Source of the DNA: Trebonia sp963785645
Lineage (GTDB): Bacteria > Actinomycetota > Actinomycetes > Streptosporangiales > Streptosporangiaceae
Length of the DNA stretch: 64,000 nucleotides
Assembly (NCBI GenBank): GCA_963785645.1
Contig: CAWAWG010000007.1
Coordinates: forward strand, 62,001 to 126,000
Reading direction: 5' to 3'
The notes beneath the pieces are model-generated. The model saw only the letters and a list, made by a program, of their open reading frames with translations. It did not search any database and had not been told where the DNA came from. Position numbers and translations under genes: made by a program. The first letter of the stretch is position 1; each line of letters opens with the position of its first letter. Below, piece after piece: positions 7,526 to 16,914 of this stretch.

Positions 7526-8146
7526 CGGCCGAACGGCGCCCGACCCGGGCAAGCACGGCACCGGGGCCTGAGCAGCTGAAGCCCGGTGTCATGGGCGCGG
7601 GGGCAATCGCTTTCCTGGTGATCGGGGCTGCCGCGCCGCTGGCCGCCGTGGTCGCCAACGTGCCGCTGGCAATCGGGCTCGGCGACGGCAAGGGCGTGCC
7701 GGGCTCGTTCGTGATCGCCGGGGCGACCCTGTTCCTGTTCTCTGTCGGTTACGCAGCGATGAGCCGCCACATCACCAACGTAGGCGCGTTCTTCGCCTAC
7801 GTCAGCGCCGGCCTGGGCCAGCGCCTCGGCACGGCCGCCGGCTTCGTCGCGCTCCTGAGCTACAACCTCCTGGTTGTGTACCTGGTAGGGCTGCTCGGCT
7901 ACTTCGGCCGTTCGACCTTCCAGAGCGAGGCGCACGTCACCCTTCCCTGGGAGCTGTTCGCGTTCGGCTCGCTGGTAATCGCCAGCCATCGCGGGCTTCG
8001 TGTGGTGGGTGTACAAGCGCGGCTTTTCGGCAGGCATCCGAAGCAACCAGGACGAGGAGGTCAAGCGCGCTCAGGCCGCAACCCAGGCCAAGCTCGAAGC
8101 CCTCGAACAGGAGGTGTCCGATCTGCAGAGCCGGAAGCGAAGGTAG
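7522..8146 (+). pseudogene. APC-family amino-acid permease with an internal deletion
   Basis: The N-terminal ~155 residues are a typical APC-superfamily start: 'LKPGVMGAGAIAFLVIGAAAPLAAVVANVPLAIGLG', a second hydrophobic segment and 'AAMSRHITNVGAFFAYVSAGLGQRLG', about four helices. At about 7980-7990 the sequence jumps out of frame into 'IAGFVWWVYKRGFSAGIRSNQDEEVK', a last helix plus a charged coiled tail ending at the TAG 8144-8146. The middle of a 12-helix transporter is gone, so no transport is expected. Position opposite acdS with a shared operator suggests it imported ACC or a related amino acid. Confidence 0.75.
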
Positions 8147-8255
8147 TGACTTGCACCCACCACCTCGCCGACGCCGCCCCGGCCAGGACATCCGCGCACG
8201 GGCTGCTAGCCGCAGCCCCCGGCCGACCGCACGGTACGTCCGGCAGGGCCGGTGC

Positions 8256-8385
8256 TCAGCGGTGCTGGCGCAGCAGCAGAGCGAGGATGTCGCGCTGCCG
8301 ATTGGTCAGCGGGGGCAGGCTAGCGACGGTGCGCCGTGCCTACTCGCGGTCTTCGTCGGTCAGCTCGTAGCTGTCGTCACGGGAC
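8256..8385 (-). pseudogene. Remnant of a small conserved actinobacterial ORF
   Basis: Minus frame reads 'SYELTDEDRE', then an in-frame TAG (8340-8342), then 'ARRTVASLPPLTNRQRDILALLLRQHR' and TGA. Small proteins of this type, with Trp where the amber codon now stands, are found on actinobacterial integrative elements near recombination genes (from memory). TGG to TAG is one base. It marks one edge of a decayed mobile region. Confidence 0.5.
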
Positions 8386-9036
8386 GGGCACCGACCGCCG
8401 TGCGGGCGCTTGCTGGGCAGCGAGCCGTGGCGGTCGGCGGGCGGCTGGGAGCAGCGCGGGGCCGCACCGTGCCGCTGTCATCTCCCGGCGAGCTTTTCAT
8501 GACGGTCCCCGTTCGTTCCGGAAGGCTGTTTCCCTGAAATACGTGCCACGCTTTGCGTGCGGTTCGAAGGTTATCCGCCGTTCAGGGTCTTCCGGCACTA
8601 GGATGGCCGCGCCAGCAACGTATTCACCACTCAGCCAACCTATTCATCACTCAGCATCGCTAAACATTAGAAATGTAATCTGGTAATCAGCGGAATTCTT
8701 CTTCCCGGCGCTGCCGTGACGGCGCGCCACCCTTGCCGGTCCGTCGGCCGCGCGGGCAGCAGCCTCCAGCGCAACCCTGTCCTCGTCTGGATGCAGTTTC
8801 ACCTGGGATCTTATGCGGCCTCGATGCCCAGCAAGCCGGGCGGGGGACCTAGCGGCGTGCGGGTGCGGCCGACCGGGGACGCGTGAGCCCGCGCGGTGGC
8901 CGCAGCCCGCCGTGAGGTATTTGGCGGCTTCCGCATTGCGGCTGATGTAGCCGGAAGCGGCAGGGGGCAAGATGTGGGTAAACCCGGAATATGTATTGAC
9001 CGGGCGCGGCCCATACATAAACTGACACCGGGGCAG
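8386..9036. other. Eroded region left of the IS, with an inverted repeat
   Basis: No intact gene. An inverted repeat TATGTAT/ATACATA (8990-8996 and 9013-9019, 16-nt spacer) encloses a TTGACC and may be an old operator/promoter of the element. Minus frames show fragments such as 'SGYISRNAEAAKYLT' that could derive from an excisionase-like protein, but this is weak. The last nine bases are the IS target duplication. Confidence 0.35.
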
Positions 9037-10490
9037 CAGGGCTGTTTTAAGGTAGCTGCAAGTGAAGTTTCGAACACATATGGTAGTCAACTGGTCGGCT
9101 GCAGGAAGGTGGGAAAGCTCCGCGCGGGATAGCGCGAAATATCCCGGGCTGTTTACCTGCAACTTCTCCAATAACAGAAGATGGCCCTCTCTTTTTCGTG
9201 AATAATGGTTGTTACCACACATCCATAATTCAGTAAGAGAAGGCCATCGGTTGCTATTCTCCCATTGTTCGTACGCGCAGTCAAACTGCGACTGCCCCGC
9301 ATCCCGTGAATTCTGCTCGAATGCCGACATATCAAGCCTTCTCGAAATGCTCGAAGCCATCGGCGACCCGCGCAGGGCGAGAGGAAAGCAGCACCCGCTG
9401 ACGTTCGTCCTAGCGGTCTGTGTCGTTGCCGCTCTGGCGGGAGCGAAGGGATACTCCGAGATCGCCAGGAAGGCCCGTGACATGACGGAGTCGCTACTAG
9501 GGAAACTGGGCGCCGAATGGGACTGGTTCAGGTCGAGGTACAAGTGCCCGAGTAAATGGACAATCCGCCTGGTGCTCTCCGGGATTGACGGCGATCACAT
9601 GGACAGGGTGACCGGGAGCTGGCTCGCCGCACAGTCTGCGGCAAACATGGAAGGCCAGTGGAATATCTCTGTAGACGGGAAGGTAATGCGCGGCGCGTGG
9701 ACCACGGAAAACGAGCAGGTAACCCTGTTCTCCGCCATGATTCGGGAGGAAGGGATCACTGTTGCCCAGGTCAGGGTGCCAGACGGCACGAACGAGACCA
9801 CCCGGGCGAGCTCACTGCTGGAATCCATGCCGGTTCCGGAAAGTGATCCGGCAGTATTCACGCTTGACGCGGCTCATATCCAGAAAGAAACTGCGGAAGC
9901 CATCAGGAAAAGACCAGGATGGCATTACATCATGACCGTCAAGGGCAACCAGCCGACCTTGCAGCGCGCCGCATTCGACGCCGTCTTGCCGTTTCTCCGC
10001 GGAGAGGCCCACGACATCATGGAAGACCGTTCCCGCGGCAAGCGAAAGACATGGTCCTGCTGGACCGCAGACGCAGGCGGGATCGACTTCCCCGGGGCCG
10101 CGCAAGCCGCCATTATCATACGCGAGGTATTCGAGGTCTCCGGCGACCGGATCGGCAAGGAAATGGTACTGCTGCTCACCAGTGCCGACGCAAATGGAAT
10201 GAGCGCTGCCACGCTGAACCGGCACAAGAGAAGTCATTGGGGAATTGAAAATATGAGCCATTACCCCCGCGACACGGTATACCGCGAGGATCATAATCAG
10301 ACATGGACCGGAGACGGGCCGCAGGTCCTCGCGAGCATCCACAGCCTTGCAATGGGGCTAATCCGGCTAAAAGGTATCAATAAAATCAAGGAAAGTACGG
10401 AGTGGGTAGCTGGCGACCGGACGCGAGCCCTTCAGTTCATGGCTACATAGCGTAGCGCCAGTCACAGACAGCTACCTTGAAACGGCCCTG
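9037..10490 (+). mobile_element. ISAs1-family insertion sequence, complete
   Basis: 22-bp terminal inverted repeats (9037-9058 and 10469-10490) begin CAGGGC and differ at two positions. They are flanked by a perfect 9-bp target duplication CCGGGGCAG at 9028-9036 and 10491-10499. Total length is 1454 bp. Ends starting CAGGG and 8-10-bp duplications are typical of ISAs1. The transposase is intact and the duplications unmutated, so insertion looks recent. Confidence 0.9.
9251..10450 (+). CDS. ISAs1-family DDE transposase
   Basis: 399 residues from a TTG with AGAAGG upstream (a TTG at 9209 is also open). N-terminal DUF4372-like/ISAs1 leader 'LLEMLEAIGDPRRARGKQHPLTFVLAVCVVAALAGAKGYSEIA', then the DDE catalytic core: first Asp in 'ISVDGKVMRGAW', second in 'FTLDAAHIQKETAEAI', Glu in 'RSHWGIENMSHYPRD'. 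These are the standard ISAs1 motifs and none is lost. Codon use is less GC-extreme than in neighbours, consistent with horizontal arrival. It lies between a decayed region and mobC. Confidence 0.9.
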   Translation: MLFSHCSYAQSNCDCPASREFCSNADISSLLEMLEAIGDPRRARGKQHPLTFVLAVCVVAALAGAKGYSEIARKARDMTESLLGKLGAEWDWFRSRYKCPSKWTIRLVLSGIDGDHMDRVTGSWLAAQSAANMEGQWNISVDGKVMRGAWTTENEQVTLFSAMIREEGITVAQVRVPDGTNETTRASSLLESMPVPESDPAVFTLDAAHIQKETAEAIRKRPGWHYIMTVKGNQPTLQRAAFDAVLPFLRGEAHDIMEDRSRGKRKTWSCWTADAGGIDFPGAAQAAIIIREVFEVSGDRIGKEMVLLLTSADANGMSAATLNRHKRSHWGIENMSHYPRDTVYREDHNQTWTGDGPQVLASIHSLAMGLIRLKGINKIKESTEWVAGDRTRALQFMAT

Positions 10491-10585
10491 CCGGGGCAGG
10501 CCCCGGGAAAAACCGCCGCAAAGATCGCGGCGGGGAAATGCGGGTCACCGATAATGAGGCAGTCGGGGAGTTAGGGAGCACGGCA

Positions 10586-10993
10586 ATGGCAGAGGGCGGC
10601 GGTTGCGGGGCGCAGGGATCGCGCCGGCCGCGCGGGCAGGCGAGGCGCTGCCACCGGGTGGAGTTCACGCTGGCCGCAGATGAGTTCGCGGCGCTGGCGG
10701 AGGCGGCCGGGCGGGTGAAGCTGGCCCGTGGCGCGTACGCCGCCCAGGTCGTGGTCGCCTACATCAACGGCGGAGGCACCGGGCCGGAGGCACCGGACAG
10801 GGAGGCGCTGCTGGAGCTGGTGCGCGCGGCCGGGCTGGCGCGCAAGATCGGGGGCCTCCTCAACCAGGCGGTGGCGAAGCTGAACGCGACCGGGCAGCGC
10901 TCTGGTGACCTCCTGGCGTGCGCCGAGGCGTGCATGCGCCGCGTCGAGCACCTGGACGAGGCAGCCGAACAGGTCCGGGAGACGCTGCGGTGA
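10586..10993 (+). CDS. MobC-like relaxosome protein
   Basis: 135 residues. An N-terminal ribbon-helix-helix ('CHRVEFTLAADEFAALAEAAGRV') is followed by the MobC signature 'LARKIGGLLNQAVAKLNATGQ' and a C-terminal helix. Such proteins bind beside oriT and help the relaxase nick. The start ATG has AGGGAG upstream. Its TGA overlaps a GTG of the next frame. With the relaxase it defines a mobilizable (non-self-transmissible) module; no coupling protein or mating genes are in the window. Confidence 0.78.
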   Translation: MAEGGGCGAQGSRRPRGQARRCHRVEFTLAADEFAALAEAAGRVKLARGAYAAQVVVAYINGGGTGPEAPDREALLELVRAAGLARKIGGLLNQAVAKLNATGQRSGDLLACAEACMRRVEHLDEAAEQVRETLR

Positions 10994-11223
10994 CCCTCCG
11001 CCCGGCCGCGCTCACGATCCGCGCTGCGGACCGCGCGATCCGCCGTGGCCCGACCGGGCGGACCAGACCGGGGAGCACGCGGACCGCGACCGGTTCCGAC
11101 CGGGGCATCGCGGACCGGCGCCGGATCGCGCGGACCGGGTCCGCTCCGGCCCTGCGGACCGTTCCCGGGACGCGGACCGCGTACCGGACCACGATCCGGG
11201 GCTCGCGGAGCGCGGTCCAGTGA
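10990..11223 (+). other. Probable oriT region with GCGGACC direct repeats
   Basis: Seven direct copies of GCGGACC start at 11026, 11058, 11079, 11110, 11130, 11154 and 11172, between mobC and the relaxase. Spacings are 18-32 nt, mostly close to multiples of a helical turn and not multiples of three, so the repetition is at DNA level. A 77-codon GTG frame here (Arg/Thr-rich, coupled to both neighbours by overlapping stop/start) may be only a shadow. A MobC-binding or nick region is the inferred role. Confidence 0.45.
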
Positions 11224-12747
11224 TCGGGAAGATCAGCGTCCCGCGCGGCAGGCGCGTCGAGCCGCTGATCCGGTACCTCTTTGGCCCCGGCCGCAGGGAA
11301 GAGCATTCAGACGCCCACGTGGTGGCCGGGTGGCGGCATCCCGCCGAGTTGGAACCGCCGCTGCGCGCGAGCGGTGCCCGCGACTTCCGCCGGCTGAACA
11401 GGGGGGCTGCTCAACCAGCCGAACGACGCGATGGGCAGCTCCGCGCTGGAGCGGCCGGTGTGGCACTGCGCGCTGCGCGCCGCCCCCACCGACAAGACCC
11501 TCAGCGACGACGAGTGGGCGCGGATCACGCACGACGTGATGAACCGCACCGGTCTTTCCCGCTACTGCGAGGAAGGCGAGGGCGTCCGGTGGATCGCGGT
11601 CCGGCATGCCGACGACCACATTCACATCGTGGCGATGCTGGCCCGCCAGGACGGTCGGCGCCCGTCGCTGAGCAACGAGCGGTACCGGGTCCGCGACGCC
11701 TGCCGGGCCGCCGAAAGCTTCTACGGGCTACGGTCCACCGCCCCGGCGGACCGGACCGCGCCCCGGACCCCGACCCGCGCCGAGACGGAGAAGGCAGGTC
11801 GGCGCGGACTGGAGGAGGCACCGCGGGTGACGTTGCGCCGCGCGGTGACCACCGCGGCGGCGGCCTCCTCCACCGCGGCCGAGTTCTTCGCCCGACTGGA
11901 CGGCGCGGGGATCACCGTCCGCCAGCGGCACAGTGCCAAGGAGCCAGGCCAGGTCACCGGGTACGCCGTCGCCCTGCCCGGCGATGTCACCAAAGTCGGC
12001 AATCCGGTCTGGTACTCCGGTGGGAAGCTCGCCGCTGACCTCACCTGGCCGAAGCTCGCCCACAGGTGGGCCGGGTCTGGGTCGGCCTCGATCGGCCGCG
12101 TGACGGCGGCGGAGCGGAACGCGATCTGGGAGCACGCCGGACGGGTCGCCGCCGACGCCGCCGCGCGCATCCGCGCGCTGGCAGGGACCGACCCGGCCGG
12201 GGCCGCCGACGCCGCGTGGGCGGCGTCCGACACGCTGCACGCGGCAGCCGCCGCGCTCGGCAGCCCCGCGCTGCGCCGGGCGGCCGACGCCTACGACCGG
12301 GCGGCCCGCGCCCCGTTCGGGCGCGTCCCGGCGCGGAGCCCGGCCGGGGACCGGCTGCGGCACTCCGCCCGGCTGCTCAGCACGCTGACTCGTCTGTCCC
12401 GCGCCCCTGCGAACCTTCCGCTCGTGCTTATCATCCAGCTCGCCTCGCTCGCTGAGGCGGTCGCGGAGCTGCGCGAGGCGCAGGCGCACGCGGCCCAGGC
12501 CGCCGCCGCGCTCGCTGCCGCCAAACAGCTGTACGCCGCCGCCCAGCCGGCCCCTGCGTTTCCCGCGCCGCCGCGCCCTGCTCCCTGGGCCGCCACCGCC
12601 GCCCATCTCGCCGCGCTGTCCTTCCCCGCGACAGCCAGGCCAGGCCAACAGCCACCCGCGACCGGGCAGTCGGGCTCCGATCAGGACAGTCTGCGCCCGC
12701 CGCACCGCCGCTCTGCGTCGCCGCGGCCGCGCGGCCCCACCCGCTGA
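11220..12747 (+). CDS. Relaxase/mobilization nuclease, frameshifted
   Basis: Starts at a GTG: 'IGKISVPRGRRVEPLIRYLFGPGRREEHSDAHVVAGW'. Near 11401-11407 a run of six G shifts the frame; from 11431 the reading continues 'MGSSALERPVWHCALRAAPTDKTLSDDEWARI', then the metal-binding triad 'RHADDHIHIVAMLAR', typical of MOB relaxases. The rest is Ala/Arg-rich. One G fewer would restore a protein of about 508 residues. It would nick oriT and pilot the strand in conjugation. The frameshift is either a homopolymer miscall or a real inactivation; the IS upstream suggests the element is already damaged. Confidence 0.75.
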
Positions 12748-12821
12748 CGGCGGGGCAGTGCGGGGCAACCGTGGTAACAGCGGCGCCAGCGGGACGAGGA
12801 GCGGGCCGGTAGGGTCGGCGT

Positions 12822-13382
12822 GTGAGTGACTCGCACAAGTGGGTGGTCCACGGGGAACGGCTGGTCGATGACACGCCGCACGTCCGGATCAGCCAGGCGG
12901 ACGTGGAGATCCCCGGTCATGCCCGGTTCACGCAGTATGTGTTCCGGATGCGGCCGGTCGTGGTGACCGCCGTGCTCGACGACGCCGGGGAGCGGGTGCT
13001 GATGATGCGTCGGCACCGGTTCATCGTGGACCGCTGGGTGTGGGAACTGCCCGGCGGCTACGTCGATGACGGCGAAGATCCCGCCGCCGCCGCTGCCCGC
13101 GAGGCCGAGGAGGAGACCGGCTGGCGGCCCCGGAGCGTGGAGTTCGCGTTGTCGTGCCAGCCGCTGATCGGCAACGCCGACTACCCGCAGGAGCTTTACC
13201 TGGCGCGCGGGGCCGAGAAGACCGGCGAGCCGGAGGCCGACGAGGCCGCCGAGGTCCGCTGGGTGCCGCTGGACGAGACCCCGGCGATGATCTCCTCGGG
13301 GGAGATCCTGGGGGCGATCACGGTCATCGGGGTGCAGCACGTCCTGCTGCTGCGGGCAGGCGCTCGCGGACCTCGTTCGTGA
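12822..13382 (+). CDS. NUDIX hydrolase (ADP-ribose pyrophosphatase-like)
   Basis: 186 residues with a complete NUDIX box: 'GGYVDDGEDPAAAAAREAEEETGW' fits GX5EX7REUXEEXGU. An N-terminal beta strand domain and 'QPLIGNADYPQELYLARG' resemble ADP-ribose/nucleoside-diphosphate-sugar hydrolases. GTG start. It converges with the HTH-TPR gene and their 3' ends overlap by 59 bp. NUDIX proteins of this kind are often found on actinobacterial elements (Pif of pSAM2 has a NUDIX motif), so it may belong to the mobilizable module. Substrate unknown. Confidence 0.85.
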   Translation: MSDSHKWVVHGERLVDDTPHVRISQADVEIPGHARFTQYVFRMRPVVVTAVLDDAGERVLMMRRHRFIVDRWVWELPGGYVDDGEDPAAAAAREAEEETGWRPRSVEFALSCQPLIGNADYPQELYLARGAEKTGEPEADEAAEVRWVPLDETPAMISSGEILGAITVIGVQHVLLLRAGARGPRS

Positions 13383-14714
13383 AGTCCAGGACGGCCGGGA
13401 CGCTGGCGCGGTGCCTAGCAGGCGGGCGACGTCGCGGACGTAGCGGACGCTGCGGGCGGAGTGCAGCCGCGCGGTCAGGTCGAGGGCCTGCCGCCCGACG
13501 CGCACCGCTTGCTCGGGTTCGTCCTGGCTGGCGTGGGCGGTGGCGAGCAGGGCGAGGTTGAAGGCGCGGCCCCGGACGTAACGGCGGTCCATGTCCAGGG
13601 AGCGGCGGGCATAGCGGGCGGCGTGCCCGGCCTCGCCGAGGTCGCGGAAGCACTGGGCCATCCGGGCGGCGAGGTACGCCTCGTCGAAGTACGACAGCCA
13701 CGCCGGGTCGTCCTCGCGGGCAGCGCGGTCGAAGGTCCGTTCCGCCTGGGCGAGCGTCGTCCCGCAGGCGTGCGCGTCGTCGCGGGAGGCGTGGCCGTGG
13801 GCCTCCATGACCAGGCATTCCGTCAGCAGGGTCGCGGAGCCGTGGCGGGTCGCGGCGGCCTGGGCGGCGCGGGCGAGGTCGACGGCTTCGCCGGGCCGGG
13901 CGAGGTAGAGCGCCTGGTGCGCCTGGGCGGCGAGCACTTCGGCGGCCAGGGCGTGGTCGCTGCCGTGGCGGGCGTAGGCGAGGGCCTGGGTGAGGTAGCG
14001 CTGGGCGAGGCCGTGCTCGTCGCTGTCGTAGGCGACCCATCCCGCCAGCTGGGACAGTTCCCCGCAGGCTGAGGCCAGGTCGCGGCCGGCCTGCTCCTTG
14101 TAGGTGCCTGTGGTCAGCAGCGTGGAGACCTGCTCGTCCAGGTAGCCGACGACGACCTGGCGGACCCTGCCGCCGCCGAGCCGGTTGTCGATCTCCCGGT
14201 AGGAGGCGGTCAGGTCGCGGATGGCGTCGATGTCTCCCTGCCCGACCTGGCGGGTTCCGGCCGAGACTGGCGGAGCGGCGGGCGGGCTAGTGAGCCAGCG
14301 CAGGGCCGAGGCCGGGAGCGCCGCTGAGGTGAACACCGCGTTGACGAGGAAGCGCCGTCGCTGCACGTCTGCCCTCCACAGGGCGGTCGAGGCCGATACC
14401 GTGTCCGTCCACCCCAGCGGCAGGTCCAGGCCGAGGTCGGCCGGGAGGTCACCGGGCGTCATGCCCAGCTCGACAACAAGGACCGGGCGGCCCAGCGCGT
14501 CGGACAGCACCGCCGCGACAAGCTCGGGGACCGGCGGGCGGGGCTGCTCGCCGGACAGCCAGCGCAGCACCGAGGTGTGATCGCAGCGCACGCCGCCCGT
14601 GCCCCGTGTAGCCGCGAGGTCGACGACCCGGCGGGCTAGGCCCTTGTTGGATATCCCGGCTTCGTCTAGCGCAGCGCGCAGCCGGTGGTTCTCCGGTTTG
14701 TCGGGTCTTGGCAC
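13324..14714 (-). CDS. HTH-TPR regulator (NsdA/AfsR-like), C-terminal frameshift
   Basis: N-terminal HTH ('LRAALDEAGISNKGLARRVVDLA') with 'HTSVLRWLSGEQPRPP', then a TPR-like helical array ('GWVAYDSDEHGLAQRYLTQALAYARHGSD', 'EPEQAVRVGRQALDLTARL'), as in large families of Streptomyces transcriptional regulators. Near 13405-13412 the frame breaks: the next frame gives 'RASVPAVLDFTNEVRERLP', the usual C-terminus, ending at 13324. Without the shift the frame would run on antisense to the NUDIX gene to 12681, which I regard as artefact. It probably governs neighbouring genes; ligand unknown. Confidence 0.8.
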
Positions 14715-15051
14715 CGGCCTGCCTCCCGTCAGTGAGTGGACACGCTCAGTGTGACACCGGCCTGCCCGGCTTGCACCGGCTGGCGTGTTTCACACCCCCT
14801 GCGCGCACACGCGCCCCCGTTCCGAACACTGCCCCTTCCGGAAACGCCGGTGTTCGCTGGAACGCATGACAACGAGTGCAGACTGCGCGGCACGGGCGGC
14901 GGCCCAGCTTCGCGAGGCGGCCCGGGACGTGGCCCTGGTCGCTGAGCGCCGCACGCGCCGTGCCGTGCAGCACGAGGCAACTGGAAACAGGGCTGCCGGC
15001 CCTTCCGCCGGGTTCCGCCCCCGGAGCGCGTCCCGCACGACCCGGCGGCGC

Positions 15052-15614
15052 ATGATCACCGCTGGCCTGAGCGGTGGCGGCTGCGGACGCACCTGGAGCT
15101 GGCCGCGCTGGACACCGCGCCGGGCAGCGCCCGCGCCCATGTCCGCGCCGTCTTGCGCGAGTGGCACGCCGGCGGCGACGCCGCCGAGACCGCCGCACTG
15201 ATCGTGAGCGAGCTGCTGACCAACGCGATCGAGAGCACGCGGGAGCACCGCCGCCACGACCCCGTGCGCCTGTGGCTGCTCGGCGACGGGGGCGGCGTCC
15301 TGTTCCTGGTCTGGGACGCCACCGTGCGCCCACCCGTGCTCGCGGCCCCCGCCGCCGGTGACGAGCACGGGCGCGGCCTGACCCTCGTCAACGACCTGTG
15401 CGAGCAGTGGGGCCACTACTATCTGCCCGAGCCGCCGTTCGGGAAAGTCGTGTGGGCGCTGATGCGCGCCGCAGCCGTCCCCGGCATCTGGCCGCCTGCC
15501 GGCGGCCCGTCCTCAGCAGCACCGCCATCGGGCTTCGCCACCGGACGGACACCCCGTCCAGCCAGGCCCGGACCTAGACCGGAGGCATGTCATGGCCCGT
15601 CAGCTCATCGCTAG
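15052..15614 (+). CDS. Anti-sigma/regulatory HATPase-like protein, start uncertain
   Basis: GHKL ATPase fold of the RsbW type: N-box 'ETAALIVSELLTNAIESTREH', G1 'LFLVWDATV', G2 'DEHGRGLTLVNDLCEQWG'. The first recognisable residues ('WPERWRLRTHLELAALDTAPGSARAHVRAVLREWH') begin just after an ATG at 15052 that is in a different frame, so one base appears missing near 15060; otherwise only a TTG at 15153 could start the frame. The 3' end overlaps the radical SAM start by 23 bp. Such proteins bind anti-anti-sigma factors or sigma factors, or act as stand-alone regulators. A Pro/Arg tail follows the domain. Confidence 0.7.
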
Positions 15615-16716
15615 CCCGTTCCTCGGCAGTCACCTCGTAGTGTGCCCCGGCCGACGGAGCGGCGTGAAGGTCCCGCAGTCCAGGTACGCGGAGCTGCGCT
15701 CTGCCCCGGCAGGCGCCCTTGTCCCAGGCTGGCTGGCCGAAGCGGCGAACAGGGCCTGGGGCATGAGCATCGACGGCCGGCCGCTGGGCGACTGCGTCAT
15801 CGTGCGGGCGCCGTCTGCCCTGGGGTACGGGCGGGCCTCATATGAGGTCAATATGGGGTGTAACTACGCCTGTCGGCACTGCTACCTGGGCCTGAAGGAG
15901 TTCGCCGGGCTGGACTGGCCCGCCCGGGAGCAGGTCCTCGCCGTGATGGCCGAGGCCGGGGTGCTGTGGCTCCAGATCACTGGCGGTGAGCCGCTGATCG
16001 ACCGCTTGTTCCCGGAGACTTACGCCCGCGCGTTCGACCACGGCATGCTGACCGAGATCCTGACCAACGGCTCACGGCTGTCCAGCCCGGCGATCTTGGA
16101 CCTGCTCACCGGCCGTCCGCCGCACAAGGTCACGCTCAGCGTCTACGGCGCGACCCAGGCCAGCTACGACGGCCTCACCCAGCGGCGCGGCGCTTACACG
16201 GCGTTCATCAAGGGGCTGCGCGCGGCGCACGAGGCGGGCCTCCCGCTGGAGCTGAACGTCGTGGTCACCACCGACAACGCCCACGAGGTCGACGCGATGC
16301 ACGCGATCGGCGAGCAGCTCGGCGTCCCGCACCGCGACTACCGCAACATGTCGCCGACCATCCACGGCGGCGCGGAGCCCCTGGCCGCCCAGTCGCTGCC
16401 GCACCTGACCATGCCCAGGCCGTTCACCGGGTGCGACGCGGGGCACACGTCCTTCCACGTCGACCCGCACGGCAACGCGAGCATCTGCAAGATCGGCCGC
16501 GACCCCAGCATCCCCCTCGCGCAGGAGGGAGCCGGAGGGCTGTTCCGCCTCGGCGCCATCGCCGACGACCTGCTGCGCCGCCAGGGCGGCTGCACGGGCT
16601 GCGGCCTCAGCTCCTCCTGCGGCACCTGCATGCCCCTGGCGGCCAAGTACCGCCAGGCCCATGCCCCGCTGGAGCGGTTCTGCCAGCACGGACGCAAGAA
16701 GGAGGTGACACGATGA
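15592..16716 (+). CDS. Radical SAM/SPASM peptide-modifying enzyme
   Basis: 374 residues. The [4Fe-4S]-SAM motif is C90-x3-C94-x2-C97 ('CNYACRHCY'), followed by 'LQITGGEPLID' for SAM binding. The C-terminus has a SPASM arrangement: C281, C299, then C334-x2-C337-x5-C343-x2-C346 and C364, enough for two auxiliary clusters. SPASM enzymes mostly modify ribosomal peptides. The first 80 residues are a separate small domain that could bind a leader peptide. ATG start with GGAGG 6 nt upstream. Its TGA overlaps the ATG of a 43-residue peptide gene, the expected arrangement for a maturase with its precursor. It does not match a RiPP class I can name. Confidence 0.88.
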   Translation: MARQLIASPFLGSHLVVCPGRRSGVKVPQSRYAELRSAPAGALVPGWLAEAANRAWGMSIDGRPLGDCVIVRAPSALGYGRASYEVNMGCNYACRHCYLGLKEFAGLDWPAREQVLAVMAEAGVLWLQITGGEPLIDRLFPETYARAFDHGMLTEILTNGSRLSSPAILDLLTGRPPHKVTLSVYGATQASYDGLTQRRGAYTAFIKGLRAAHEAGLPLELNVVVTTDNAHEVDAMHAIGEQLGVPHRDYRNMSPTIHGGAEPLAAQSLPHLTMPRPFTGCDAGHTSFHVDPHGNASICKIGRDPSIPLAQEGAGGLFRLGAIADDLLRRQGGCTGCGLSSSCGTCMPLAAKYRQAHAPLERFCQHGRKKEVTR

Positions 16717-16844
16717 CCCCGGTTCCCGTGACGATCACGGCACCCCCGCGCGACGACGCCGATGTCAGCATCATCGACGACATCGACGCGCTCGGCAGCG
16801 CGCAGACGATGCTCGGCTGCGGCAACGACAACCCCTACAACTAA
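16713..16844 (+). CDS. Putative RiPP precursor peptide (43 aa)
   Basis: ATG overlaps the radical SAM stop (ATGA) and has a perfect GGAGGTGA ribosome site. The N-terminal ~25 residues are leader-like and acidic ('PRDDADVSIIDDIDALGS'); the C-terminus 'GSAQTMLGCGNDNPYN' is small-residue- and Asn-rich with a single Cys at 36. Short size, acidic leader, polar core and coupling to a SPASM enzyme are what a RiPP precursor looks like. I do not recognise this core. No cleaving protease is obvious nearby; removal of the leader may be done elsewhere. Confidence 0.7.
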   Translation: MTPVPVTITAPPRDDADVSIIDDIDALGSAQTMLGCGNDNPYN

Positions 16845-16914
16845 CCACGACCCGCCCCGGACGGCCCTGCCAAACACGGGCCACCCCGGGTGCCCGGCTC
16901 TAGGATCGGAGAAC

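Noticed and set aside
8990..9019. Possible attachment site of the mobile element
   Set aside because: Only an inverted repeat; no direct repeat partner and no tRNA gene found in the window.
12681..13323. Extension of the HTH-TPR frame antisense across the NUDIX gene
   Set aside because: The family C-terminus is found in the neighbouring frame and ends at 13324; the extension is compositionally open antisense sequence.
12822..13382. NUDIX protein as a pSAM2 Pif ortholog
   Set aside because: Only the NUDIX box is shared; nothing else in the window is pSAM2-like, so I keep the generic call.
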